NCBI GenBank assembly: GCA_963719525.1
Contig: CAVRCG010000004.1
Coordinates: 3,348,001 to 3,412,000, forward strand
Reading direction: 5' to 3'
DNA length: 64,000 bases
Source of the DNA: Bernardetia sp963719525
Lineage (GTDB): Bacteria > Bacteroidota > Bacteroidia > Cytophagales > Bernardetiaceae
In this document: one piece after another, positions 45,549-54,896 of the stretch
How the letters are laid out: every line of letters begins with the position of its first letter
Position numbering within the stretch: the stretch's first letter is position 1
Made by a program: the position numbers and the translations under genes
Notes under the pieces: generated by a model
The model's input: the letters and a program-made list of their open reading frames with translations, nothing else
Told to the model about the DNA's origin: nothing
Database searches by the model: none

Positions 45549-46475
45549 ATGAAATTTGTGCATTCATTCTCTCTCTTTTTACTTTGTTTTTTCTATTATC
45601 TTTCTTCTTTCGCTCAAGATGATGTGAATCATTTGGAATATGCAAAAATACCAAAGAATTTAAAGACATTAGTAATTTGGAACGGATACGTAGATAGTGA
45701 AGGAGACACAAGTATTACGGAAGGGAATATCTATTTTAAAAATGGAAAAACTCTACAAAAACCTACTAATGATATTACAATAGAAGATGAAAAAGGGAGG
45801 ATTAAAATTAAAACGGACAAGTTTTCAGGTTTTACCATGGATTGGTATCAATATCCCAATCCTACTACAACTATTCATTTCTACGAAGATATAATAAGAT
45901 ACAAATATGAAAAAACAGAAGTAAAAAAAGATAAAAAAGGCAGAGTTACAAGAGAGGAAATATATGATAGTACGTTTATGTACATAGATTCAAGTATGAC
46001 AGGAGCAGAACATACAGTAACAAACTATACCTACAAAAATAATTTGTTAATCAAAGAACAGACGTTTGAAATTCCAAATTATACAACAAAAGAAGAGGTA
46101 GAATATAGTTATGATTCGAAAGATAGATTAGTAAGAGAAAACAGAAAACAGTATTATGGAAACGGAAAAGCAGAAAATAAAATAGACAAACAGATAATCA
46201 CGCTTTATAATTATTACAATTATGGAGAAGAAAGGTTGTTTACAAAAAACATTACAGAAATAAATCCTTACTCTACACGTTCTAAGAAATGGGAATATAG
46301 ATATGAAGAAAATAAAATGACTTTGACACGAGAAGAAATTTCTGTTGATGTAGATACTTTTGTGTATGAATTTATCTATGAAGATGAGATGTTAATTAGA
46401 GTTAATGAGCTTAAAAATAGTAGATATATGCATCAGGAGGGAAATTGGACAGAGTACGAATATATTTTTGAGTAA
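45549..46475 (+). CDS. secreted YD-repeat-like protein (paralogue 1)
   Basis: Signal peptide (MKFVHSFSLFLLCFFYYLSS, then FAQ) and a 290-residue mature part with many Tyr/Lys-rich short strands, such as YTYKNNLLIKEQTFEIP and YSYDSKDRLVRENRK, resembling YD repeats. The segment KIPKNLKTLVIWNGYVDSEG after the signal peptide matches the equivalent part of the next gene and of 24031-25011, so these are one family. It is 19 bp from the next gene, probably the same transcript. The function is unknown; secreted YD proteins can be adhesins or toxin carriers, but this one is short. Confidence 0.65.
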   Translation: MKFVHSFSLFLLCFFYYLSSFAQDDVNHLEYAKIPKNLKTLVIWNGYVDSEGDTSITEGNIYFKNGKTLQKPTNDITIEDEKGRIKIKTDKFSGFTMDWYQYPNPTTTIHFYEDIIRYKYEKTEVKKDKKGRVTREEIYDSTFMYIDSSMTGAEHTVTNYTYKNNLLIKEQTFEIPNYTTKEEVEYSYDSKDRLVRENRKQYYGNGKAENKIDKQIITLYNYYNYGEERLFTKNITEINPYSTRSKKWEYRYEENKMTLTREEISVDVDTFVYEFIYEDEMLIRVNELKNSRYMHQEGNWTEYEYIFE

Positions 46476-46494
46476 TTTTATTTTTAACCATTCT

Positions 46495-47361
46495 ATGAAG
46501 ATACTATTTATTATCGTTTTATTTCTTGCCAAAACAACAAATCTTTACGCACAAAAAGATACGGTTAAATATTGGATAGAAGACGAAGCACCTCCTATAT
46601 TTATACCTAAAAAGGTAAAGAAAATAATTGCTTGGTACTCTGTCTATACACCACTAAATGACACTATAACAAACAAGGTTTTTGAGTGGAAATTTGAAAA
46701 TCAAAAATTAGTAGAAACGACAGACTACACGAAAAAGCAGACTTATGAAAGTCCTAGAGAAAAACAGATGAAAAACAAACCGAAAAAGATAACATACACA
46801 CATAGTTATGATACGCTATTAGACAAAAAAGGCAAACCTTTAAAGTATTTTCATACTCAGAACCGAATAGATGCAAAGGGGAAGCTATTGACTCTTTGGA
46901 AAGATACAACTCATATTACCTACAATACACTCAATCAGATTATTCGTGAGCATAAAATAGAGTGGCTAAAATATTGGAAAAAAGAAAAAGAATCGTATGA
47001 ATTTAGTAAAAGTATCTACACAACACACTACAAGTATGATGATTTTGGCAACTTAATAGAAAAACATTATAATAACCATCAATACGAAGACATAGAGAGC
47101 CTATGGAGGTACAGCTATGACGAAAAAAACAGACTGATTCGTTACTATGAAAATTTAGACCCTCAATACAAATATGGTAAAGTCATTTATGAGCAGAATA
47201 AAATTATTGTTACACAAACTTCACAGGATGGTGAGTTTCCTTCCGTAAAAGATTTCCATTATGAATTTATCTCAAATAATAAGTTAATTGTCCGAAAACG
47301 AAAATATCATCCTTCTTCTAATCGTCTCTATGCATGGATAGACTATCAGTATACTTATTAG
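46495..47361 (+). CDS. secreted YD-repeat-like protein (paralogue 2)
   Basis: The ATG at 46495 gives a signal peptide (MKILFIIVLFLAKTTNLYAQ); the frame is open from 46405 but that start would run inside the previous gene. The 288-residue protein has the same layout: P-K-K-V-K-K-I-I segment, a TYTHSYDTLLDKKGKPLKY unit, HYKYDDFGNLIEKHYNNHQ and YSYDEKNRLIRYYE. It is a diverged copy of 45549-46475. The two genes end before a terminator stem (47371-47411) that resembles the one after the E2 gene (45396-45435), so the pair is bracketed by similar hairpins. Confidence 0.65.
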   Translation: MKILFIIVLFLAKTTNLYAQKDTVKYWIEDEAPPIFIPKKVKKIIAWYSVYTPLNDTITNKVFEWKFENQKLVETTDYTKKQTYESPREKQMKNKPKKITYTHSYDTLLDKKGKPLKYFHTQNRIDAKGKLLTLWKDTTHITYNTLNQIIREHKIEWLKYWKKEKESYEFSKSIYTTHYKYDDFGNLIEKHYNNHQYEDIESLWRYSYDEKNRLIRYYENLDPQYKYGKVIYEQNKIIVTQTSQDGEFPSVKDFHYEFISNNKLIVRKRKYHPSSNRLYAWIDYQYTY

Positions 47362-47370
47362 GTTGAATCA

Positions 47371-47411
47371 AAAAAAGACATTGAATCAAATTTAATTCAG
47401 TGCCTTTTTTT
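47371..47411. terminator. terminator between the YD pair and the POT transporter gene
   Basis: A stem with arms CATTGAATCAAA and TTTAATTCAGTG, flanked by A and T runs. It matches the stem at 45396-45435 except for a few changes, so convergent genes share one type of terminator. Confidence 0.75.
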
Positions 47412-47428
47412 GATTGAATTCAAGTCTA

Positions 47429-48625
47429 TTATACAGTATTGTATTTTTTATTTATTTGATTAAAAATAATTAAACCTATACTCAAAATGCTCATTGCTAC
47501 AGTAGCTATAATTAGTGCAGTTACTGGTTTTTCTTGTAGTCCTTCGTTAAATAGAGCTGTTATAATCGAAAATAATCTTGTTGGTATGAATACCAAACTC
47601 ATCAGAATTGCTAGGTATCTAGGATTTGCATACTGTGTCAATGTCGAATAAATTATTGGAGTAATATGAACTTCTGCAACACTAAGAAATAGCAATGAAA
47701 TTATATACAAAAATATATGTTGTTCATTAGGTATTTCTGATATCAGAAACAGAATTCCATAAGAGATAGCACCAAAAATAAAAGCAATCGTAAGTTTGAA
47801 AAATTGAGAACTATAAAAATAGCTCCACAAAATAATTGCCAATAAGGTAAAAGGCACAATAAAAATAACATTCAAAGATGACCATATACTTTGGGGAATA
47901 TCTAATGTTGAAACTTCACTTAGTTTATGTTGTAAATTGAAAATTACAATATTAGATATTTCATAGATAGCCCAAAAAAGACCAATAAAAACAAAAGCGA
48001 TGAAAATGCTAAGAAATCTTCGTTTTATTGGTAGCTCACTTGTTGGTAGTTTGCTTTGATTATTTTCCTTTATTAGTAGAATTGGAATTAGTGATACTAA
48101 TGTTATGATTCCTGCAATTATAAAACCAATGCTCCAACCAAAATGCTCTCCACAGTAACCAATTAATAAGGAACCTACAAACCCTCCCAAATTAACGGCT
48201 GTATAAAGCAAGGCGAATCCTGAATCTAATAGTTTGATTTTATTTAGGTATAACTTCCCAAAATTTGAGATAATATTTGGTGTGTAAAATCCTCCACCTA
48301 GAACGACTAAAAACAATCCAATATAGATTCCTATTGGTAAAGGAATACAAAAACTAAATATTCCTAAGGCTTGAATAATTCCACCAATGACTATTGACTT
48401 TCTATTTCCTATCAACAAATCTCCAAGTAATGCTCCAATAATTTGAGAAAAAATAATTGAAGTTGCTAACCAACCATAAATACTAAATGCTTCTGAACTA
48501 TCCATTTTCAGACCTTCGATCATGTATAAAACAATAATTGCACGAAGACCATAGAAAGAAGCTCTCTCTAACATTCTAGAGGTAGCGTATAAAAGTGCTT
48601 CTCTATTATGGGTTTGTGTATTCAT
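47429..48625 (-). CDS. POT-family (PTR) peptide transporter
   Basis: Proton-coupled uptake of di- and tripeptides or other small solutes is the usual role of the family. The 398-residue protein is hydrophobic with about 12 membrane helices. The family motif near the N-terminus is MLERASFYGLRAIIVLYM (ExxER-F-x-YYG-type, residues about 18-35), where the classical F/Y-YYG is changed to FYG. It is shorter than the usual 450-500 residues; the C-terminus has NQINKKYNTV. Substrate specificity cannot be read. It lies next to ilvE on the same strand with a terminator in between. Confidence 0.85.
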   Translation of the reverse strand: MNTQTHNREALLYATSRMLERASFYGLRAIIVLYMIEGLKMDSSEAFSIYGWLATSIIFSQIIGALLGDLLIGNRKSIVIGGIIQALGIFSFCIPLPIGIYIGLFLVVLGGGFYTPNIISNFGKLYLNKIKLLDSGFALLYTAVNLGGFVGSLLIGYCGEHFGWSIGFIIAGIITLVSLIPILLIKENNQSKLPTSELPIKRRFLSIFIAFVFIGLFWAIYEISNIVIFNLQHKLSEVSTLDIPQSIWSSLNVIFIVPFTLLAIILWSYFYSSQFFKLTIAFIFGAISYGILFLISEIPNEQHIFLYIISLLFLSVAEVHITPIIYSTLTQYANPRYLAILMSLVFIPTRLFSIITALFNEGLQEKPVTALIIATVAMSILSIGLIIFNQINKKYNTV

Positions 48626-48710
48626 CTTTTATTTAATGTTTTTTATTCAAACAACAAGCTAAAATGAGTGTTATGCTTGTTGAGTAATTAAAATATTGCC
48701 TTAAAGATAT

Positions 48711-48752
48711 AAAAAAACGCACCGAATTAAATTATAATACAATGCGTTTTTT
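48711..48752 (-). terminator. terminator after ilvE
   Basis: AAAAAACGCATTG and its partner CACCGAATTAAA/GTGCGTTTTTTT form a stem with A/T flanks, just downstream of the ilvE stop (minus strand). Confidence 0.7.
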
Positions 48753-48760
48753 ACTAAAAT

Positions 48761-49834
48761 CTAAACCTTCTCCATCCACCCAAAACGGTCTTCACTTTCT
48801 CCAGAACGAATCGCCTTTAATTCTTTCAAAATATGATTACTTATTTTACGAGTTTCTACGGCTGGTAATTCATAATCTGTTCCTTCAATTCCGATAGCTG
48901 CAATTTGAGAAATTACGGCTGCCGTTCCTACTCCAAAGGCTTCTGTAAGTGATTTGTTTTTGATTGCTTCTTCTACTTCTGCAACCGTTACAGGACGTTC
49001 TTCTACTTCGTAACCCAAATCTTTCGCCAAAACAACTAAGCTTTTACGAGTAATTCCTTCTAAAATCGTATCTCCTGTTGGAGGCGTAAGTATTTTATTA
49101 TTAATCACAAACATAATATTCATTGTGCCAGATTCCTCAATGTACTTATGCTCTTTTGCATCTGTCCAGATAAGCTGGTGATAACCTTGTTCTTGTGCTA
49201 ATTTGGCAGGATATAAAGCGGCTGCATAATTTCCTCCAGTTTTGGCATTTCCTGTTCCTCCACTTGCTGCACGCACAAATTTTGTTTCCACTTTTACTCT
49301 CACAGGCTGCGTATAATATGCTCCCACAGGACACGTAAAGATAATAAATTTGTACTCATCGGCAGGACGAACTCCTAAAAATCCTTCTGATGCAAAGATA
49401 AACGGACGAATATAAAGCGAACTTCCTTCTATTTTGGGAACCCATTTTCTGTCTATATCTATCAATTTCCTCAATCCTTGCATAAAAATTTCTTTTTCCA
49501 TTTTCGGAATACACATGCGCTCACACGAACGCATCAAACGCTCATAGTTTTCTTCTGGACGGAACAGAACCACCTCATCATTTTTATTATAAAAGGCCTT
49601 CATTCCTTCAAAAATAGTTTGGGAATAATGGAGTGTAGAAGCTGCTGGACTTAATGAAAGATTACCATAAGGCACAATTTTAAAATCTGTCCAAGCACCG
49701 TTTTTATAATCAGCAATAAACATGTGGTCGGAAAAAACACGTCCGAAAGGAATATTATTTTCATCTAGTGTGTCAATGCGTGAATTTTCAGTAGGCTGAA
49801 CATCAATATAAATGTTTGTGTCGGTAGAGAGCAT
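48761..49834 (-). CDS. ilvE: branched-chain amino acid aminotransferase
   Basis: It swaps the amino group between branched-chain amino acids and 2-oxoglutarate using PLP. The 357-residue protein belongs to the BCAT1-like fold class IV; the catalytic Lys is in GGTGNAKTGGNYAAA near residue 200, the substrate/PLP elements are SQTIFEGMKAFY near 72, SLYIRPFIFASEG near 143 and EESGTMNIMFVI near 232. GVGTAAVISQI near 300 is also typical. No other ilv or leu genes are nearby. A 450-bp AT-rich gap lies upstream. Confidence 0.95.
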   Translation of the reverse strand: MLSTDTNIYIDVQPTENSRIDTLDENNIPFGRVFSDHMFIADYKNGAWTDFKIVPYGNLSLSPAASTLHYSQTIFEGMKAFYNKNDEVVLFRPEENYERLMRSCERMCIPKMEKEIFMQGLRKLIDIDRKWVPKIEGSSLYIRPFIFASEGFLGVRPADEYKFIIFTCPVGAYYTQPVRVKVETKFVRAASGGTGNAKTGGNYAAALYPAKLAQEQGYHQLIWTDAKEHKYIEESGTMNIMFVINNKILTPPTGDTILEGITRKSLVVLAKDLGYEVEERPVTVAEVEEAIKNKSLTEAFGVGTAAVISQIAAIGIEGTDYELPAVETRKISNHILKELKAIRSGESEDRFGWMEKV

Positions 49835-50284
49835 AGTTGTATATTTTTGTGATTTTTTATGTAATGAAATTGAAAAGACAGAAACCTAAAAAAATTAAAG
49901 AGAGATTGTAATCTACATAATTTAGAAAGTCATGTTTATAGTTTGCTTAGTTTTAGTATTGAAAATGAGCCAACTACAAAATTATAACCATAAAATACTG
50001 CTTTTATTCTTAGCAATATAACGAATTTAGACTAATTTTGAAAGCAATTAATCATTCTAAAAAGGTTATTTTGTATTCTGCTTAGAAAAAAACAGTAGAA
50101 CTTTTAGATAAATCTAATGATAATTTCATAATTCAAAAATCAATGAAATGGTTTTAAAATTATCATAAATTCGTAACTTAATTTGAAATTATCCGTTAAT
50201 TATAGTAACTTTCATTTTAATCTGAAAGTTTTGAAAGATGTTTAGGAAATCTTAAACAAAAAATTAAATAAAATACAACTAGCC
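49835..50284. other. intergenic between ilvE and the isochorismate synthase gene
   Basis: AT-rich divergent promoter region. CAAAATTA at 49977-49984 could be a minus-strand -7 box for ilvE (TAATTTTG), but no partner box stands at 19-20 bp. No repeat or open frame worth listing. Confidence 0.35.
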
Positions 50285-51621
50285 GTGAAAAACCATTTAG
50301 CTTTAAGAGAATTATTAGATTTTACAAAAGAAAACGAAAACACATTTTTTGATAAGAACAAGGGGAAAATTAAACTAAATACTTTTCAATTTATCAAAAA
50401 AATGTGGTGTGCTGCTGTTGCTCAAAATTTAGGTGTTTCTTTATGGAGAGAACCGAATACTGATAATTTACAGTTAGTGATTGATTTATCTCAAAAAACA
50501 CGTTTAGTAGAAGCTGATTTGGAAGACTTGCCAACAGGTTTTTTGATGCACAAATTTGAAAAAGAATTTGATAGTAATTTTAATACTAATAATGAAGGAA
50601 AAAATAATTCAAAAGCCTATTTTTTAGAAGCCCATCTTTACTTTGATTCTTCGACTGATTTTATTGTGGAGAATATTTCTTCTAAAAATAAAGCTCAAAA
50701 TAAACAAGAGTTTGAAGAATTAAATCAAACTAAAAAGCAGTTTTTTCAAAAATTAAAAGACTTGCAAAACGAACAAGATTGTAAAACGCCTTATTATTAT
50801 CCAACAAGTATTCCAACAGCAACTACAAAACAAACACACAAAAAAGCCGTCGATAAAGCTATCAGGGCAATGCAAAATGAAGAGTTTCAGAAAGTAGTGA
50901 TTTCTCGTAACAAATTTATTGACTTACAAGAAAATTTTGATGCGCTTAATGCCTACCACAAATTAGAACAAACTTATAAAACTGCTTTTGTGTCTTTGGT
51001 TTCGATTCCTTTGGTCGGAACGTGGATGTCTGCAACGCCCGAACTTTTGGTTAGTCAAGATAAAAACGGAATTTTCAAGACAATGGCACTTGCAGGAACG
51101 CAGTCTGGAAAAGAGGTAAAAGAACTCAAAGATGCACTTTGGAGGCAAAAAGAAATCGAAGAACAGGCTTTAGTCAGTCGTTATATTATAAACTGTTTTA
51201 AGAAAATCCGTTTGAGAGAGTACGAAGATATTGAACCAAAACAGTTAGAGCAGGAAATCTTTTGCACTTGAAAACCGAGTTTTTGGTCGATACAAAACAA
51301 GAGCGTTTCCCACAGTTGGCAACTGTTATGCTAGAGCTTTTGCATCCAACTTCGGCAGTTTGTGGAATGCCAAAAGAAATAACGACACAGTTTATTTTGG
51401 AGAATGAAGGTTATGATAGAGGATTTTATGCAGGTTATTTGGGTGGAATTAATTTTAAGAATGGAAGTAGTTTGTATGTTCAGCTCCGTTGTATGCAGCT
51501 TTTGGAAAATCAAGCTATTTTGTATGCAGGAGGTGGAATTACAGCAGATTCAAACACTGATAAAGAATGGCAAGAAACAGAAATGAAATGTCAGACTATC
51601 GAAAGTGTGGTTTTTGAGTAA
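50285..51621 (+). pseudogene. isochorismate synthase, one-base deletion
   Basis: This MenF/EntC/DhbC-type enzyme converts chorismate to isochorismate for menaquinone (or a siderophore). The repaired protein has 445 residues; the start is GTG at 50285. The core is readable: AIRAMQNEEFQKVVISRNK, then MALAGTQSGKE, HPTSAVCGMPKEIT (about residue 348) and RGFYAGYLGGINF near 378. The break is in the A run 51238-51241: one A is missing, after which EPKTVRAGNLLHLKTE is restored. The rest of the menaquinone genes are not in the window. It is likely a housekeeping gene in this menaquinone-using group, so the break is probably a sequence error. Confidence 0.9.
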
Positions 51622-51700
51622 ATACTGAGGCGAGAGAAAAGGGTAAGAGATTAGTAAACATTAATTATAGAGTTCAAAGATTATAAATAATCGTTCACTC

Positions 51701-52282
51701 ATGTAAGACATTCCACATATAGAAACTATCTTTATTGTAGATAAAATACACATATCCAAACTATTCGATAGCGTTCACACTACTTTATTAGAATATAACT
51801 TTGAAATTGAAATTTCTTTAGGTTTTGGTAATATTAATGAAATAGAGGATGAAGAGGGCGAAGTTATTTCTGATGATGTTTTATTAGATATAGAATCAGA
51901 ACAAGCTGCAATCAGAAGTATAAATTTTTTAAAGAATAGTGTAACAGGAGGTTGTCTCCAGTATTCAGCTAAAAGGGGCTTCTATGAAAAAAAGGAAAAT
52001 CCACAATTCTATCCCTACGACTTAATTGTTTCATTCTATTCAGCAGATAACAAAACTATCGAAGCAGTATTAATGACTATAAGAGAACAAACGTATGACT
52101 ATTTTAAAAATTTGTTTGAGAAAATTAGTAAGAGCGTAATTGAAGAGATTATACCTCTGCAAGTGTATAGAAGAAGTGAAACGAATAGTTCAAAGATTGG
52201 AGAAGAAATTGTTGATTTATATTTAAAGGAGATTTTGACACCTTTTATAATAGAAGAACAAGGTTTGGAAATTATACTTTAG
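51701..52282 (+). pseudogene. hypothetical protein, ATG directly followed by TAA
   Basis: From 51707 the frame is open for 191 codons and reads as a normal protein (HIETIFIVDKIHISKLFDSV near the start, IVDLYLKEILTPF near the end). In the same frame the only upstream ATG (51701) is followed at once by TAA (51704-51706). The next ATG, at 52073, would drop two thirds. So either CAA or AAA became TAA, translation starts at a rare codon such as ATT 51710, or the ATG-TAA is a real start-stop element. No family or motif is recognised. It follows the isochorismate synthase gene by 80 bp. Confidence 0.5.
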
Positions 52283-52322
52283 AAAAGAGTACCTGACCTA
52301 CTCATTCCACTTCTAACTACTT

Positions 52323-52991
52323 TCACGCCTTAAAACCACTTCGTCCGTGTACAAAAAAATCATAACCACCTTCTTGTGGCTTTACTTCAATGATATTTGC
52401 AAGAGTCATATTTACCAAAATAGTTGAGGCTTCTTGTTCTGAAATATCAACTAGATTGGCATATTGTTCTAAATTAATACGTTTGTGTGAACCCAAATAC
52501 TGCAAAAGAGTTCTTTCATGTTGTCCGTATTGCAACAAAACATCTTTCTCGTTTGCTCGTGCCTTCATAATCATACGCATTTCTTTACTAGCTTGTGCGC
52601 TTTTGTCTTCAATCCTAACATACGCCTTTCCTACTCGTGTATTTTTTTTGTACAATAAATAAACAGGACGTTTTGGGTGTGGCTCAAAATCAAAAACCAC
52701 TACTTCACAGCCGTTTGTATAAGGAATTGGAACTTTATAGGTCTTGTAAGTAACAGCAGGTTTGCAATAATCTTCCATTGCTTTTTCCATCATATAAATC
52801 GCTTCATCAGGATATTTCAATCCTGGAATAAGTCCGTTATCAGCTACACCAATGCACAATTTTCCTCCTTCAGTATTAACAAAGGCAACTACTTCACGCA
52901 ATATTTTTTGAGGATAAATTACTTTTCTTTTAAACTCTATATGCAATCCTTCTCCTTCTGAAACCAATCTTTTAAGGTCTTTATATCTCAT
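52323..52991 (-). CDS. AlbA_2/Schlafen-type DNA-binding protein
   Basis: The chosen start is MRYKDLKRL (52991; frame open from 53003). The 222-residue protein has an AlbA_2 domain (about 1-120): GEGLHIEFKRK, VVAFVNTEGGKLCIGVADNG, and PVYLLYKKNTRVGKAYVRIEDKS with the R-x-G-S-x-N-like end replaced. A winged-helix-like C-terminal part follows (about 140-220), with QYANLVDISEQEASTILVNM near 185. This combination is seen in putative transcriptional regulators of Bacteroidota. No target gene can be named. It is a single gene before hpt. Confidence 0.82.
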   Translation of the reverse strand: MRYKDLKRLVSEGEGLHIEFKRKVIYPQKILREVVAFVNTEGGKLCIGVADNGLIPGLKYPDEAIYMMEKAMEDYCKPAVTYKTYKVPIPYTNGCEVVVFDFEPHPKRPVYLLYKKNTRVGKAYVRIEDKSAQASKEMRMIMKARANEKDVLLQYGQHERTLLQYLGSHKRINLEQYANLVDISEQEASTILVNMTLANIIEVKPQEGGYDFFVHGRSGFKA

Positions 52992-53191
52992 CGAATATAC
53001 CATAACAATTCGTATTTTAGTGTGGATAAAAGAATACTACAAATAAAATTTATACATTATTATAACTTATAAAGTCAATGCAACCAAATTATAGTATTCA
53101 CTAAAAAATAAAAGAGGAAAAGAACAAATAAAGTTCCTTTTTGTATTACCAATTTATATGAAAATAATTTCAATCCATTTATTTGTATTCT

Positions 53192-53776
53192 CTAATCTTC
53201 ATCAACAATATAAATGCCAGCTAGATGTCTGCCATAATTATCATAATCTAATCCATAACCGATTACAAAATGATTTGGAATAGAAAAAGCAACATATTTT
53301 GGAGAAATATCAAATTTGAGTGCTTTGGGTTTGAAAAGACACGTCGCAATTTCTACACTAGCAGGATTATGAGAAGAAAGTTCTTTCAGAAGTTTGTTCA
53401 TTGTAGTTCCTGTATCGACAATATCTTCAACGACAATCAAATGACGGTCTTCTAAGTCTTCGTTCAACCCTTGAATTCCTAATAAATCTTTAGCATCATT
53501 GGAAGATGTATCTTTTAGATAAGAAGAATATTTTAGAAAAGAAACCTGACAAACGGTGTCCATTGTTCGAACCAAATCGGCTGCAAAAACAAAAGAACCA
53601 TTCAGAATACACAGAAGAAGAGGTTTTTTGTCTGTATAATCATTTGCAATTTGTTTTCCTAATTCTTGTACACGCTCTTTCATTTGCTGCTCCGACAAAT
53701 AGGGTACAAAATATTTGTCTTGAATAAGTAATCGATTTGAATACTCTGGCGACTCTGAAGATGTAGAAGATTTCAT
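53192..53776 (-). CDS. hpt: hypoxanthine phosphoribosyltransferase
   Basis: It joins hypoxanthine (or guanine) to PRPP in purine salvage. The 194-residue protein has the PRPP-binding loop LIVVEDIVDTGTTMNKLL (about residues 112-129), LCILNGSFVFAADLVR near 55-70, and VGYGLDYDNYGRHL-like GYGLDYDNYGRHLAGIY at the end near 171-188. The Lys of the flexible loop lies in the middle. The N-terminus has a 15-residue Ser/Glu-rich extension. It is monocistronic. Confidence 0.95.
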   Translation of the reverse strand: MKSSTSSESPEYSNRLLIQDKYFVPYLSEQQMKERVQELGKQIANDYTDKKPLLLCILNGSFVFAADLVRTMDTVCQVSFLKYSSYLKDTSSNDAKDLLGIQGLNEDLEDRHLIVVEDIVDTGTTMNKLLKELSSHNPASVEIATCLFKPKALKFDISPKYVAFSIPNHFVIGYGLDYDNYGRHLAGIYIVDED

Positions 53777-53874
53777 AGCTTACAAAACCGTAAAATTTAT
53801 AGATTGTTTGGAAATAAAAGCGTTTGAGTGTGTTTTTTACTGCAAAATATAAGTTAAAAAATGACATAAAAAAA

Positions 53875-53897
53875 CCGAACATTTCGACAATGTTCGG
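53875..53897. terminator. hairpin upstream of hpt on the minus strand
   Basis: CCGAACATT-tcgac-AATGTTCGG, with A run before it, so on the minus strand it ends the transcript of the small secreted gene 53981-54403. Confidence 0.7.
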
Positions 53898-53980
53898 CTA
53901 TCAATTATAAATAAGTGCCATATAAATACAGGATTATGTAAAAAAAAGTAACAACTTGTATAAAATTAAAATTCAAGAAA

Positions 53981-54403
53981 TTACGGAGTAGGAGTTTGGA
54001 TACTACTATTTTTCAAATGATTGCTACCAGAAATACGATTTTGCTTTTGTTTGGCTGCTTCCTTAGCTTTATGACAAATCAAACGCTCTTCTTTCGTTTT
54101 CTCAGAACAAGATTTTTTAGCAGAAGCTGGAGCTTTTTCTGTATCAAAATCTACACTTTGATCAACATTTTTATTTATAATTTCAGAATTGTGTTGGCGA
54201 ATCGTTACAACTACTTCTGAAGCCTCAACTGGAGATTTAACTGGAGATTTATCAAATTTATGTATTGAAGAATGTACATAATCATTTTGTTGATTTTCTG
54301 AATTTTCCCACAAAAAATTACTTTTAGCATCTATATTCAAAAATATAGTTTGTCCGATAGCTCCAAAGACGAGCAGGAAAAGAAGGGATATTTTAAGTTT
54401 CAT
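53981..54403 (-). CDS. small secreted Ser/Lys-rich protein
   Basis: The ATG at 54403 (MKLKISLLFLLVFGAIGQ) begins a signal-like hydrophobic helix. The 140-residue protein has no recognisable domain; it is rich in Ser, Lys, Asn, with repeated SPVKSPVEAS and two Cys in KKSCSEKTKEERLICHKAKE, and the C-terminus is Gln/Asn/Ser-rich. It is probably exported or membrane-anchored. The gap upstream (54410-54896) is large and empty. Confidence 0.55.
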   Translation of the reverse strand: MKLKISLLFLLVFGAIGQTIFLNIDAKSNFLWENSENQQNDYVHSSIHKFDKSPVKSPVEASEVVVTIRQHNSEIINKNVDQSVDFDTEKAPASAKKSCSEKTKEERLICHKAKEAAKQKQNRISGSNHLKNSSIQTPTP

Positions 54404-54409
54404 AATCAT

Positions 54410-54896
54410 TAAATTTATTAAGTGAAAGTCCTAATTTGTTCGTTTGCAATTTCATAACCCTAACTAGTAAACTACTAGCAACAGAGGTATCTATTTATAT
54501 AGACACTATTTTTTAACAAACGTTGCATCTTATTCCAAAAAATTTAGAAAAAAAATTAAAAAAGACATAGCCTTTTTATCTTTTGATTCAACTACTTTTA
54601 ATTAGGAGTTGCAAGTTACAATAGTTTTTTCATAAAATAGGTAGTCTTTTTTAAATAAAACTTACAAATTTTAACAAAAAAATGCTTAACTCAAATAATT
54701 AGCTGTTCTTTGAAGTAAAAACGAAAATTAGTACTAATTTCAATGTATTTCTTCAAAAACAGTTTAATTTGGTTGTACCTACAAGAATAACATGCGATTC
54801 TTAATATAATATCTTAAAAAAGAGAAAAATGTTTAAGTTTTTGTTAAAAAAATTAGACATTTTTCAGAAAAAAAATAATTTTACGTGAAAATGGTT
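54410..54896. other. AT-rich intergenic region
   Basis: About 490 bp without repeat, hairpin or open frame that I can support. It lies between two minus-strand genes and must hold the promoter of the small secreted gene and the end of cysQ. Confidence 0.4.
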
